64,000 nt of DNA from Stomorhina lunata (GCA_933228675.1 OW121743.1:59638081-59702080); one strand, 5' to 3'; positions 22,870 through 35,351 are shown, counted from the first letter of the stretch. The notes: generated from the letters alone by a model not told the origin. Made by a program: numbers and translations.

Positions 22870-23653
22870 TATTATACCCTTCACCACCATAGGTGGAAAG
22901 GGTATTATAAGTTTGTGCTGATGTATGTAACGCATGGAAATATTTGTCTTAGACCCACCGTTTAGTATACCAATGGGCTTAGAATCACTTTCTGAGTCGA
23001 TTTAGCGATGTCCGTCCGTCTGGCTGGCTGGCTGGACCCCCATGTAAACCTTGTAATCAAACTACAGGTCGCAATTCTAAAGATAATTTAATGAAATTTG
23101 GCACATATCATTTTTTTGATAATGGAACCATGGCTATTGAAATTGGTCAAAATCGGTCCATTATTTATGGTACCTCCCATAGGTCCCATTTCCCGGAATT
23201 GACATATTGGCCACAAATATCAATATTTTTCCATGAAATTTAAAACAAATACTACTTATGTAAACCAAAATCACTGTACCAAATTTCGTTAAAATCGGTC
23301 CACATTTGACCATAGCTCCCATACAAACTTTTCATTAAAAACGCACTAAATAAGACAAAAATCACTAAAACGCTCGTAAATCTGAAGATAATGGGAATTT
23401 TATGTTTATTTTTTGCATACATAATTTTTAACTGTAATCAATTTGCCAAATCGGTCCACATTTGACCCTAGCTCTCATATAAGCATAAATGTCGGAAGCA
23501 GCTTAAATATATAAGTTTTGAGAAAATGTTTGTATGATAGCAAAATTTAGCAAATATTTGTCTTTATGCAGGAAAAAGAACACCTTTGACCTTAGTGGTG
23601 AAGGGTATCGTATGGTCGGGCTTGACCGACTATAGCACTTTCTTACTTGTTTT
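22870..23653 (+). mobile_element. Dispersed fly repeat, copy 2 (complete)
   Basis: About 780 bp. The left end ATACCCTTCACCAC (from 22874) and the right end GTGGTGAAGGGTAT (23595-23608) are perfect 14-bp inverted repeats. The right end continues through GGTCGGGCTTGACCGAC to TTACTTGTTTT. At the left, ACCCTTCACCACC and GGTGGAAAGGG also form a hairpin. It encodes no protein, so it would need a transposase in trans if still mobile. It is very similar to copy 1 and in the same orientation. Confidence 0.88.
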
Positions 23654-23745
23654 AAGTATTTTTGTTGTTAATTTATCTTTTGTTTGAACATTATTCAAAT
23701 TTTTTTATATTTCCTAAAGAATTGTTTAAAGACACGTTTTTGTTT
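23652..23745. repeat. ~105-bp direct repeat, right copy
   Basis: Repeats 21125-21232, beginning AAGTATTTTTGTTGTTAATT and ending near AGACACGTTTTT. It abuts the right end of element copy 2. Confidence 0.9.
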
Positions 23746-24960
23746 TAATTTATATATTTAAAGGAAATATATAAAAATTTTGAGTCATCAAAGCACAAAG
23801 AGCCGATCGACGATAAAACCAACCTGTTTGTATTGCTCTATGCTCGAATTGCACAATAACATTTGCACCATTTTGGGGGGGAAATTAACTTTTACACTTT
23901 AATTTAAGAATTTATTTATGAAAAAAAAAATTAAATTTTTTGAATTTTGTAATATATATTTTTTTGAATTTCTTTGTTATTTTTTAAAAATTTCTTTGAA
24001 AGATTTTTTGTATTTAACTTTTTTAAATTTTAATTATTTGTTTTATTTTGAGGAAACCTTAAAAATTACACTCCTACGTTTTAATTTTGAGTTTTACTAC
24101 TAAACCCGTTCGCGTTTGATTCATAACTAAATTTGAAATTGAAACTTCACACTTTGCGACGAGATCTTTTTTCTCAAACGGACAACAACTGAGGAGACTG
24201 GACTGACGATATAGTCGCTCTTTATTTTTTTACAATTTGTTTATTTTTTGTGGTTGATTTTTTGCTTTGAAATGATGAAGAGAAAGATCGTCGTTGTCGT
24301 CTCGTTTATTCGATCATCAATTATAAAAAAAAAAACTGAGAAAGGAGAATTCATTGAAAATAATTTTAAATAAAAATTAGTTTTTAACAAAAGTCTAAAC
24401 AAATAATTTGTTCGATGACTATTAAAAAAGGCAGAATATAAGAGTGAGTTAATGGATAAATGGATGAATCGATCAGACGATGGGATCTTGTCACGCTATG
24501 GAAAGAAAGGAACAAGAAGAGGGTGTCATTTAATTGTTTATTTTCTTTATCATTTAAAGTCGTTTTAAAATTCTAAGAAGATAATGCAATAAATAAAAGC
24601 TTTGTGCTGCCTTAAACAAGCCGCCTTTGAGGGCAACAAGCCCTCCCTACTTATCCAAATACACTTGAGAATTTGTATCTTGATCAGTGTGTCAATGTGC
24701 TTTAGTCACAGACAGTTTGACGATCATGGGACAGACAATTGTTTGGGGTTTGTATTAACGAGAGTTAGAATGAATGTCAGTTGTGGGATATCAAGTGATT
24801 AACTGAGAGATATTAATCAAGAGGTTGTCATCTGCTTAAAAAATCACCCTATGAAAACGGATCAGTTACATCAGTTCCAAGTGGTTAAGAGACTTTTGTT
24901 GCTATTGTATAATATACTTTCAGTTTTATCCACACAAAGAGATATTAAATTACTGAAAAA
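23746..24960. other. Non-repetitive DNA with a possible minus-strand promoter
   Basis: No gene was recognised. The open frames at 23918-24103, 24602-24802 and 24851-25084 (+) show no family features. The part at 24100-24360 is less A+T-rich and, on the minus strand, has promoter-like motifs (see the separate entry). Confidence 0.5.
24187..24216 (-). promoter_or_regulatory. Possible minus-strand core promoter
   Basis: On the minus strand a TCAGTT initiator (24187-24192) lies about 23 bases downstream of a TATATCG element (24208-24215). It is followed by a leader-like sequence rich in TTG and TCG and an ATG near 24124. TATA-to-initiator spacing is shorter than the usual 30 bases, so it is a weak call. 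The strand is right for a Ptpmeg2 start site. Confidence 0.2.
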
Positions 24961-25074
24961 AAAAAAAATAACTGTTATACAGAAATTTTTACACATTAAA
25001 GAATTTACAATACATCCACTATTTAATCAAATAAATAACTGTTATAATACCACAAAAATAAGAAATTTTTTAAA

Positions 25075-26205
25075 AACTTCCTAAAAACAAAGAAATTTTT
25101 GAAAAATTTCCTATAAAAATAAGAAATTTTTGAAAATTTTCCTATAAAAAACAAGAAATTTTTGAAAAATTTTCTATAAAAATAAGAAATTTTTGAAAAA
25201 TTTCCTATAAAAATACGAAATTTTTGAAAAATTTCCTATGAAAATAGGAAATTTTTGAAAAATTTCTTATAAAAATAAGAAATTTTTGAAAAATTTCCTA
25301 TAAAAATAGGAATTTTTTGAAAAATTTCCTATAAAAATAGGAAATTTTTGAAAAATTTCCTATAAAAATAAGAAATTTTTGAAAAATTTCCTATAAAAAT
25401 AAGAAATTTTTGAAAAATTTCCTATAAAAATAAGAAATTTTTGAAAAATTTGCTATAAAAATAAGAAATTTTTGAAAAATTTCCTATAAAAATAAGGAAT
25501 TTTTGAAAAATTTCCTATAAAAATAAGAAATTTTTAAAAAATTTCCTATAAAAATAAGAAATTTTTGAAACATTTCCTATAATAATAAGAAATTTTTGAA
25601 CATTTCCTATAATAATAAGAAATTTTTGAAAAATTTTCTATAAAAATTTTTTGAAAAATTTCCTATAAAAATAAGAAATTTTAGAAAAATTACTATAAAG
25701 AAAAGAAATTTTTAAAAATTTCCTATAAAAATACGAAATTGTTGAAAATTTTCCTATAAAGATAAGAATTTTTTTTTTTAATTTTCTATAAAAATAGGAA
25801 ATTTTTAAAAATTTTCTATAAAAATAGGAAATTTTAAAAAATTTTTCTATAAAAATAGTAAATTTTTTGAAAATTTTCCTATAAAAATAAGAAATTTTTG
25901 AAAAAGTTCCTATAAAAATAAGAAATTTTTTAAAAATTTCCTATAAAAATAAGAAATTTTTGAAAAATTTCTTATAAAAATAAGAAATTTTTGAAAAATT
26001 TCTTATAAAAATAAGAAATTTTTGAAAAATTTCCTATAAAAATAAGAAATTTTTGAAAAATTTCCTATAAAAATAAGAAATTTTTGAAAAATTTCCTATA
26101 AAAATAAGAAATTTTTGAAAAATTTCCCACAAAAAAAAAGAAATTTTTGAAGAATTTCCTACAAAAAAAAGAAATTTTTAAAAAATTTCCTATAAAAATA
26201 AGGAC
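25075..26205 (+). repeat. 31-bp tandem array (family C), forward arm
   Basis: About 36 copies of a 31-bp unit: GAAATTTTTGAAAAATTTC, then CTATAAAAATAA. The period is exactly 31 (for example CCTATA at 25390 and 25421). The unit core is a near-perfect dyad broken only by the central G. Preceded at 24970 by AACTGTTATAC. Confidence 0.96.
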
Positions 26206-27030
26206 ATTTTTCAAAATTTTCTTATTAGTTTAAGTAAATTATTCAAAAATTTCTTATTTTTTTAAGGAAATTTTTCAAAAATTTCTTATTTTTTTAAGGA
26301 AATTTTTCAAAAATTTCTTATTTTTTAGGAAATTTTTGAAAATTTGTTTATTTTTATAGGAAATTTTTCAAAAATTTCTTATTTTTATAGGAAATTTTCC
26401 AAAAATTTCTTATTTTTATAAGAAATTTTTAAAAAAATTCTTATTTTTATAGGAAATTTTTCAAAAATTTCTTATTTTTATAGGAAATTTTTCAAAATTT
26501 TCTTATTTTTATAGGAAATTTTTCAGAAATTTCTTATTTTTATAGGAAATTTTTCAAAAATTTCTTATTTTTATAGAAAATTTTTCAAAAATTTCTTATT
26601 TTTATAGGAAGTTTTTCAAAAATTTCTTATTTTTATAGGAAATTTTTCAAAAATTTCTTATTTTTATAGGAAATTTTTCAAAAATTTCTTATTTTTATAG
26701 GAACAATTTTCTTTTATTTTTTTAAGAAATTTTTCAAAAATTTCTTATTTTTATAGGAGATTTTTCAAAAATTTCTTATTTTTATAGGAATTTTTTTAAA
26801 AATTTCTTTTTATAGGAAATTTTTCAAAAAATTATAATTTTTATAGGAAATTTTTCAAAAATTTCTTATTTTTATAGGAAATTTTTAAAAAATTCTTATT
26901 TTTATAGGAACTTTTTAAAAAAATTCTTATTTTTATAGCAAATTTAAAAAAAATCTTATTTTTATAGCAAATTTAAAAAAAAAATTTATATTTTTATATA
27001 AAATTTTTCAAAAATTTCTTATTTTTATAG
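26206..27030 (-). repeat. 31-bp tandem array (family C), inverted arm
   Basis: About 26 copies of the reverse complement, TTATTTTTATAG then GAAATTTTTCAAAAATTTC. It meets the forward arm near 26205-26225 with no unique spacer. At 27031-27088 the orientation flips back for about two units. Confidence 0.96.
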
Positions 27031-27088
27031 AAAAATTTTCTATAAAACTAAGAAATTTTTGAAAAATTTCCTATAAAAATAAGAAATT

Positions 27089-28435
27089 GCCCGCTTTTCT
27101 TTGAACTTTCATTACTCGTAAGATTTCAAATAAATGCAGAGTATTCCAAAACAATTATCTTCTAAGAAAGGAAATTCATAATCAATTGGATATTCGCTTC
27201 CAAGAATAATTTATTGGTTAATGCAAAATAAATAAAATTTATCTAAAATTAAATATTTAATTTATTTTTAAACTAAAAACCACCTATAATTTCCTAAAGC
27301 TTAAAAAAAACGTGTTTATAGCAATTTTGCACCTACAATTTTTATTTTCTAAAGAATTTAAAACGAAATGACATGATCGTTGGTACGAGGAGGTAATTCA
27401 TAATAATTTCACTTATTTATTTTTTTTTTTTTTGCAAGAAACATTTTTTTATTTCAATAAATTTGTGTTTCCATAAAAAGACAAAAAGATCCCGAGTGTG
27501 CGGTAGGTTTATAGGAATGGAGTAGGTGTCGGGATTCCACGAATAAACTTAAGGATGTTTGTATAATAATTTTTCTTCTTTTGAAAAAGTTTCTTTCGAA
27601 AAACACTTAAATGTTAAAATGTAGATAAATGTGAGTCTTTTGCAAAATTTGTTAATGGTAATAAATGATAATTTCTGAGTGTCTCTTAGCTCTTTTATGA
27701 GCTTCGTAGAATTGAGGGTTTAAGCCAATAAAATGGAAATTCAATGACGCATTTTTTTAATATTTTATGACATCCAATAGTAATTCACGTACTTTGTCTA
27801 CAAAAACAAAAATTTCACAAAATTACAAAAAACACACACAAACAAGACAAATTGATGGCGGGACAGACAGACAGACAGACCAACAGCACGAGTTAAAATG
27901 TCCGTCTGTCCCTTATGTTGCCAATAAGTTTTTATCTTCAACGAAAAACTTCAAAAGGAATTTTAAAATGGATTTAAATACATTTGAATGTTAGTGAGAA
28001 AGTGTGTGTTAAGACAGACAATTTTAGGTGGATATGAAGTATTTGTCAGATACAAAATTTTCTTTACACAAATTACTCAATTTTAACTGACTTTTTCTTT
28101 CAAGACCGAAAGAGAGATTGTGCAAGTAAAGTTTATTTTGTCAATAAATTACAATTAAAGTGATTAACGTCAAGAGTGTGGAGAGACTCAGGCATCAAAA
28201 GCCTTTTAATTATTTAGTTATTTTAAATTAATGAAAACTTTCTTTTAATTACTCATTTATCTTAAGGTTATAACCCTTAAATAACCCTAACAAACACAAT
28301 TAAGGCTTTAAAGCGACAAAACTACAGCACTACAAGTTTTCTATTTACAGTTATACAATCCTTTTTATATAGAAAAAAAACTGTTATACAAATATTTTTC
28401 ATCCAAAAAATAAAGAAACACTTAAAAATTTTCAT
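27089..28435. other. A+T-rich DNA between arrays
   Basis: No gene was recognised. It contains a GACA microsatellite at 27861-27880, inside a chance open frame at 27767-27994. AACTGTTATAC occurs at 28379, just before the next array. Confidence 0.5.
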
Positions 28436-29065
28436 ATCAAAAAAAGAAATTGTTGAAAAATTTCCTATAAAAAAAGAAATTTTTGAAAAATTTCCTATAA
28501 AAAAAAAGAAATTTTTGAAAAATTTCCTATAAAAAAAAAGAAATTTTTGAAAAATTTCCTATAAAAATAAGAAATTTTTGAAAAATTTCCTATAAAAATA
28601 AGAAATTTTTGAAAAATTTCCTATAAAAATAAGAAATTTTTAAAAAATTTCCCATAAAAATAAGAAATTTTTGAAAAATTTCCTATAAAAATAAGAAATT
28701 TTTGAAAAATTTCCTATAAAAATAAGAAATTTTTGAAAAATTTCTAATAAAAATAAAAAATTTTTGAAAAATTTCCTATAAAAATAAGAAATTTTTGAAA
28801 AATTTCCTATAAAAATAAGAAATTTTTGAAAAATTTCCTATAAAAATAAGAAATTTTTAAAAAATTTCCCATAAAAATAAGAAATTTTTGAAAAATTTCC
28901 TACAAAAATAGGAACATTTTTTAAAAATTTCTTATAAAAATAGGAAATTTTTGTTAAATTTCCTTAAAAAAATAAGAAATTTTTGAAAAATTTCCTATAA
29001 AACTTAAAGCATTTTTAAAAAATTTTCTTTTAAAAATAGGAAATTTTTTAAAAATTTCCTGTAAA
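28436..29065 (+). repeat. 31-bp tandem array (family C), second forward arm
   Basis: About 20 copies of the same unit as at 25075, with a few 30- to 32-bp variants in which the linker is CCTATAAAAAAAAG. Confidence 0.95.
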
Positions 29066-30510
29066 AATTCCTATTTTTGTAGCAAATTTTTTAAAAATTT
29101 CTTATTTTTATAGTAAATTTTTCCAAAATTTCTTATTTTTATAGGAAATTTTTCAAAATTTTCTTATTTTTATAGGAAATTAAAAAAAAAAATTTATAGG
29201 AAGTTTTTCAAAAATTTCTTATTTTTATAGGAAATTTTTTTTCTAAAATTTCTTTTTTATAGGAAGTTTTTCAAAAATTTCTTATTTTTATAGGAAATTT
29301 TTCAAAAATTTCTTATTTTTATAAGAAATTTTTCAAAAATTTCTTATTTTTATTGGAAATTTTTCAAAATTTCTTATTTTTATAGGAAATTTTTCGAAAA
29401 TTTCTTATTTTTATAGGAAATTTTTCAAAATTTTCTTATTTTTATAGGAAATTTTTCAAAAATTTCTTATTTTTATTGGAAATTTTTCAAAAATTTCTTA
29501 TTTTTATTGGAAATTTTTCAAAAATTTCTTATTTTTATAGGAAATTTTTCAAAAATTTCTTATTTTTATAGGAAATTTTTCAAAAATTTCTTATTTTTAT
29601 AGGAAATTTTTCAAAAAATTCTTATTTTTATAGGAAATTTTGCAAAAATTTCTTATTTTTATAGGAAATTTTGCAAAAATTTCTAATTTTCATAGAAAAT
29701 TTTTCAAAAATTTCTAATTTTTATAGGAAATTTTTCAAAAATTTCTAATTTTTATAGGAAATTTTTCAAAAATTTCTTATTTTTATAGGAAATTTTTCAA
29801 AAATTTCTTATTTTTATAGGAAATTTTTCAAAAATTTCTTATTTTTATAGGAAATTTTTCAAAAATTTCTTATTTTTATAGGAAATTTTTCAACAATTTC
29901 TTATTTTTATAGGAAATTTTTCAAAAATTTCTTATTTCTATAGGAAATTTTTCAAAAATTTCTTATTTTTATAGGAAATTTTTCAAAAATTTCTTATTTT
30001 TATAGGAAATTTTTCAAAAATTTCTTATTTTTATAGAAAATTTTTCAAAAATTTCTTATTTTTATAGGAAATTTTTCAAAATTTCATATTTTTATAGGAA
30101 ATTTTCCAAAAATTTCATATTTTTATAGGAAATTTTGCAAAAATGTCTTTTTTATAGGAAATTTTCCAAAAATTTCTTATTTTTATAGGAAATTTTAAAA
30201 GAATTTCTTATTTTTACAGGAAATTTTTAAAAATATTCTTATTTTTATAGGAAATTTTTAAAAAATTTCTTATTTTTATAGGAAATTTTTAAAAAATTTC
30301 TTATTTTTATAGGAAATTTTTAAAAAATTTCTTATTTGTATAAGAAATTTTTTAAAAATTTCTTATTCTTATAAGAAATTTTAAAAAAAATTTCTTATTT
30401 TTATAAGAAATTTTTAAAAAATTTCTTATTTTTATAGGAAATTTTTCAAAAATTTCTTACTTTTATAAGAAATTTTAAAAAAATCTCTTATTTTTATAAG
30501 AAAATTTTTC
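29066..30510 (-). repeat. 31-bp tandem array (family C), second inverted arm
   Basis: About 46 reverse-orientation copies. The switch at about 29040-29080 is direct. The arm is more than twice as long as the forward arm. The middle (29400-30060) is most homogeneous and the right edge decays into TTTTTAAAAAATTTC variants. Confidence 0.95.
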
Positions 30511-31315
30511 ACTTGTTGTAGTGTAGGTCATAAAAAGTAAATTTGTTTAATCTTTGTCATTGCACTTTAACCACACACTGTTTCGCCACTAGAGTCATAA
30601 ATTGTCATTTTAACCCTTTTCGCAAGTAAATTTCGCTGTTGTCATGTTACCAATTATCATCAGATTTCTTTGTTAAACGACCGATTGACTGCATACCTTA
30701 AATTTGAGTCATTCACAATTTAAACATTAAAAAATTAACATTTAAACAATTTAAACGTTTCAACAAAATTTTCGTAAAAACGTTTCTCCCCTTTAAATAT
30801 TTGCCAAAACTTAAAACAAATAAAAAGCGCAAAAAAGTCTTGGTCGAGAGGAGTCATATTAAAACATGACGACTCTGTGTCACTAATTAATGGGTGTATT
30901 CAGGTTGTTTTACAAAAACAAAAATAAACTAAATAAAAAAATCTTAGTATAAATTTACAAAGTGGCGTCATTGGTTTAATGACTGAAAACGTCGAAAAAA
31001 TAGTCGTCATAGTTTTTTTTTTGTATATGTATCACACGGCAAAGGTGAAGCACGAGGGGTATATGTTAATATTTATGATGTTGGGGTGTTTAAACAAAAT
31101 AAAAATGAACCAACTTAAATTTAATTGGTGTAGGTAAGTTTCTTTTGAACTCAAACACACGCGGACGAGCGCAGTCACAAACGCAAGTGCACGTCTTTGA
31201 CGGCTTAAAATAGAAAAATTTATAGGGGATATGGGAGAATGGAAACAGAATAAAAGCGACATACGATATGGGAACTTTTATAATCAAATAAATTTCTGTA
31301 AAAAAAGACGAAACG
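30511..31315. other. Non-repetitive DNA with a GC-richer patch
   Basis: No gene was recognised. The patch 31130-31210 is GC-richer (CACGCGGACGAGCG). On the minus strand, 31032-31262 is open for 76 codons but carries no family signature. An enhancer or an unrecognised exon is possible but unsupported. Confidence 0.4.
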
Positions 31316-31319
31316 AAGA

Positions 31320-34300
31320 GTTCCTAACGTCAACTTTTTTTATAGCAAATGTCTTTCTTAGGTCAACTTTTCTATAGAAATGTCTTCCTAACGTCAACTT
31401 TTCTTTAAAAATGTCTTCCTAACATCAATTTTTCTATAGAAATGTCTTCCTAACGTCAACTTTTCTATAGAAATGTTTTCTTAACGTCAACTTTTCTACA
31501 TAGAAATGTCTTCCTAACGTCAACTTTTCTATAGAAATGTCTTCCTAACGTCAACTTTTCTATAGAAATGTTTTCTTAACGTCAACTTTTCTATAGAAAT
31601 GTTTTCTTAACGTCAACTTTTCTATAGAAACGTTTTCTTAACGTCAACTTTTCTATAGAAATGTATTCGTAATGTCAACTTTTCTATAGAAATGTCTTCC
31701 TAACGTCAACTTTTCTACATAAATGTCTTCCTAACGTCAACTTTTCTATAGAAATGTCTTCCTAACGTCAACTTTTCTATAGAAATGTCTTCCTAACGTC
31801 AACTTTTCTATAGAAATGTCTTCCTAACGTCAACTTTTCTATAGAAATGTCTTCCTAACGTCAACTTTTCTATAGAAATGTCTTCCTAACGTCAACTTTT
31901 CTATAGAAATGTCTTCCTAACGTCAACTTTTCTATAGAAATGTCTTCCTGTCGTCAACTTTTCTATAGAAATGTCTTCCTATCGTCAACTTTTCTATAGA
32001 AATGTCTTCCTGTCGTCAACTTTTCTATAGAAATGTCTTCCTGTCGTCAACTTTTCTATAGAAATGTCTTCCTGTCGTCAACTTTTCTATAGAAATGTCT
32101 TCCTGTCGTCAACTTTTCTATAGAAATGTCTTCCTGTCGTCAACTTTTCTATAGAAATGTCTTCCTGTCGTCAACTTTTCTATAGAAATGTCTTCCTGTC
32201 GTCAACTTTTCTATAGAAATGTCTTCCTGTCGTCAACTTTTCTATAGAAATGTCTTCCTGTCGTCAACTTTTCTATAGAAATGTCTTCCTGTCGTCAAAT
32301 GTCTTCCTGTCGTCAACTTTTCTATAGAAATGTCTTCCTGTCGTCAACTTTTCTATAGAAATGTCTTCCTGTCGTCAACTTTTCTATAGAAATGTCTTCC
32401 TGTCGTCAACTTTTCTATAGAAATGTCTTCCTGTCGTCAACTTTTCTATAGAAATATCTTCCTGTCGTCAACTTTTCTATAGAAATATCTTCCTGTCGTC
32501 AACTTTTCTATAGAAATGTCTTCCTGTCGTCAACTTTTCTATAGAAATGTCTTCCTGTCGTCAACTTTTCTATAGAAATGTCTTCCTGTCGTCAACTTTT
32601 CTATAGAAATGTCTTCCTGTCGTCGACTTTTCTATAGAAATGTCTTCCTGTCGTCAACTTTTCTATAGAAATGTCTTCCTGTCGTCAACTTTTCTATAGA
32701 AATGTCTTCCTGTCGTCAACTTTTCTATAGAAATGTCTTCCTGTCGTCAACTTTTCTATAGAAATGTCTTCCTGTCGTCAACTTTTCTATAGAAATGTCT
32801 TCCTGTCGTCAACTTTTCTATAGAAATGTCTTCCTGTCGTCAACTTTTCTATAGAAATGTCTTCCTGTCGTCAACTTTTCTATAGAAATGTCTTCCTGTC
32901 GTCAACTTTTCTATAGAAATGTCTTCCTGTCGTCAACTTTTCTATAGAAATGTCTTCCTGTCGTCAACTTTTCTATAGAAATGTCTTCCTGTCGTCAACT
33001 TTTCTATAGAAATGTCTTCCTGTCGTCAACTTTTCTATAGAAATGTCTTCCTGTCGTCAACTTTTCTATAGAAATGTCTTCCTGTCGTCAACTTTTCTAT
33101 AGAAATGTCTTCCTGTCGTCAACTTTTCTATAGAAATGTCTTCCTGTCGTCAACTTTTCTATAGAAATGTCTTCCTGTCGTCAACTTTTCTATAGAAATG
33201 TCTTCCTGTTGTCAACTTTTCTATAGAAATGTCTTCCTATCGTCAACTTTTCTATAGAAATGTCTTCCTATCGTCAACTTTTCTATAGAAATGTCTTCCT
33301 ATCGTCAACTTTTCTATAGAAATGTCTTCCTATCGTCAAGTTTTCTATAGAAATATCTTCCTAACGTCAACTTTTCTATAGAAATGTCTTCCTATCGTCA
33401 ACTTTTCTATAGAAATGTCTTCCTATCGTGAACTTTTCTATAGAAATGTCTTCCTATCGTCAACTTTTCTATAGAAAAGTCTTCCTATCGTCAACTTTTC
33501 TATAGAAAAGTCTTCCTATCGTCAACTTTTCAATAGAAAAGTCTTCCTATCGTCAACTTTTCTATAGAAATGTCTTCCTGTCGTCAACTTTTCTATAGAA
33601 ATGTCTTCCTGTCGTCAACTTTTCTATAGAAATGTCTTCCTGTCGTCAACTTTTCTATAGAAATGTCTTCCTGTCGTCAACTTTTCTATAGAAATGTCTT
33701 CCTGTCGTCAACTTTTCTATAGAAATGTCTTCCTGTCGTCAACTTTTCTATAGAAATGTCTTCCTGTCGTCAACTTTTCTATAGAAATGTCTTCCTGTCG
33801 TCAACTTTTCTATAGAAATGTCTTCCTGTCGTCAACTTTTCTATAGAAATGTCTTCCTGTTGTCAACTTTTCTATAGAAATGTCTTCCTATCGTCAACTT
33901 TTCTATAGAAATGTCTTCCTATCGTCAACTTTTCTATAGAAATGTCTTCCTACCGTCAAGTTTTCTATAGAAATATCTTCCTAACGTCAACTTTTCTATA
34001 GAAATGTCTTCCTATCGTCAACTTTTCTATAGAAATGTCTTCCTATCGTCAACTTTTCTATAGAAATGTCTTCCTATCGTCAACTTTTCTATAGAAAAGT
34101 CTTCCTATCGTCAACTTTTCTATAGAAAAGTCTTCCTGTCGTCAACTTTTCTATAGAAATGTCTTCCTGTCGTCAACTTTTCTATAGAAATGTCTTCCTG
34201 TCGTCAACTTTTCTATAGAAATGTCTTCCTGTCGTCAACTTTTCTATAGAAATGTCTTCCTGTCGTCAACTTTTCTATAGAAATGTCTTCCTGTCGTCAA

Positions 34301-34592
34301 CTTTTCTATAGAAATGTCTTCCTGTCGTCAACTTTTCTATAGAAATGTCTTCCTGTCGTCAATTTTTCTATAGAAATGTCTTCCTGTTGTCAACTTTTCT
34401 ATAGAAATGTCTTCCTATCGTCAACTTTTCTATAGAAATGTCTTCCTATCGTCAACTTTTCTATAGAAATGTCTTCCTATCGTCAACTTTTCTATAGAAA
34501 TGTCTTCCTATCGTCAAGTTTTCTATAGAAATATCTTCCTAACGTCAACTTTTCTATAGAAATGTCTTCCTATCGTCAACTTTTCTATTGGA
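31320..34592 (+). repeat. 31-bp satellite array (family E) with higher-order structure
   Basis: About 105 copies of a 31-bp unit: GTCAACTTTTCTATAGAAAT, then GTCTTCCTGTC. Subtypes are TAAC (31320-31950), TGTC (31950-33200) and mixed TATC/TGTC after that. Marker variants recur at multiples of 31: CCTGTTGTC at 33208, 33859 and 34386 (21 and 17 units), and GTCAAGTTTT at 33335, 33955 and 34513 (20 and 18 units). Blocks of 17-21 units have thus been copied as a whole. One truncated unit occurs at 32288-32310. AACTGTTATAC follows at 34609. Confidence 0.97.
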
Positions 34593-35350
34593 TGAACTCA
34601 TTAAATAAAACTGTTATACATTTTTTTTTGCAAATGCTTGAGAAAAATTTCACTTGCTTTTAAAGTGTGATTTACACATCAATTTCTAATTAAACGTTAA
34701 ATTTTAATCATTTATTTTATTATTTAAAAAAAAATTCCACTCGTGCTTGAAATATTTTTCTCAAGAAAAGTTTTTTTTAAAAACAACTGCAACAATTTCC
34801 TAAAAAATATAAAATTAAAGGGAACATTTTATAATATTTTGTAGTAATCATACGAGTAAATTCACAAGAAATGATGAAATATTTTTACAGATTTTAAAAC
34901 GTAAATAAATAACAAAAGTTTTTGTTGTCTAAATATTTCAAAAAGGAAATACTTTAAAAAATATGAAAAATGTCGCAAACATTTTTTTCAAAATAATTTA
35001 AGCAAATGTTAGTACCATTTAATTTTTAAATATGCAAATATTTCTAATTCTGAAAATTTATTCTAATTTTCCTGATTTCATTAAAGATCTCTAAATACTT
35101 AATTTATCAGAATCATGATATTTTTTAAATGCGAAATTTCATACTTTATTTTCCGAAGAATCATTGATGGCCATTTGGGTTTGAACATTAAACTGAAATA
35201 TATTCGATGTTAAAACTGTTTTCTTTGCAATTTCAAAAGAAATATAAACATTTTAGAATTCTTGTTTATTACAATTAAATAAAGCAACTATGAAAAGACA
35301 AGTAAAAAAGTATTAGAGTCCGATAAGCCCGACTATATTATACCCTAAAC
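34593..35350. other. A+T-rich DNA ending in a transposon remnant
   Basis: No gene was recognised. At 35300-35345, ACAAGTAAAAAAGTATTAGA, GTCCGATAAGCCCGAC and TATTATACCCT are a decayed end of the dispersed repeat seen at 11264, 21232 and 22870, in the minus orientation. The array that follows starts directly after it. Confidence 0.6.
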
Positions 35351-35351
35351 C

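Noticed and set aside
22715..22921. 68-codon frame as a gene
   Set aside because: It lies between transposon fragments, runs into the terminal motif of the next element, and has no recognised motif.
31320..34592. CRISPR-like array
   Set aside because: Regular 31-bp units could suggest repeats and spacers, but there are no variable spacers; the whole unit repeats, and the genome is a fly.
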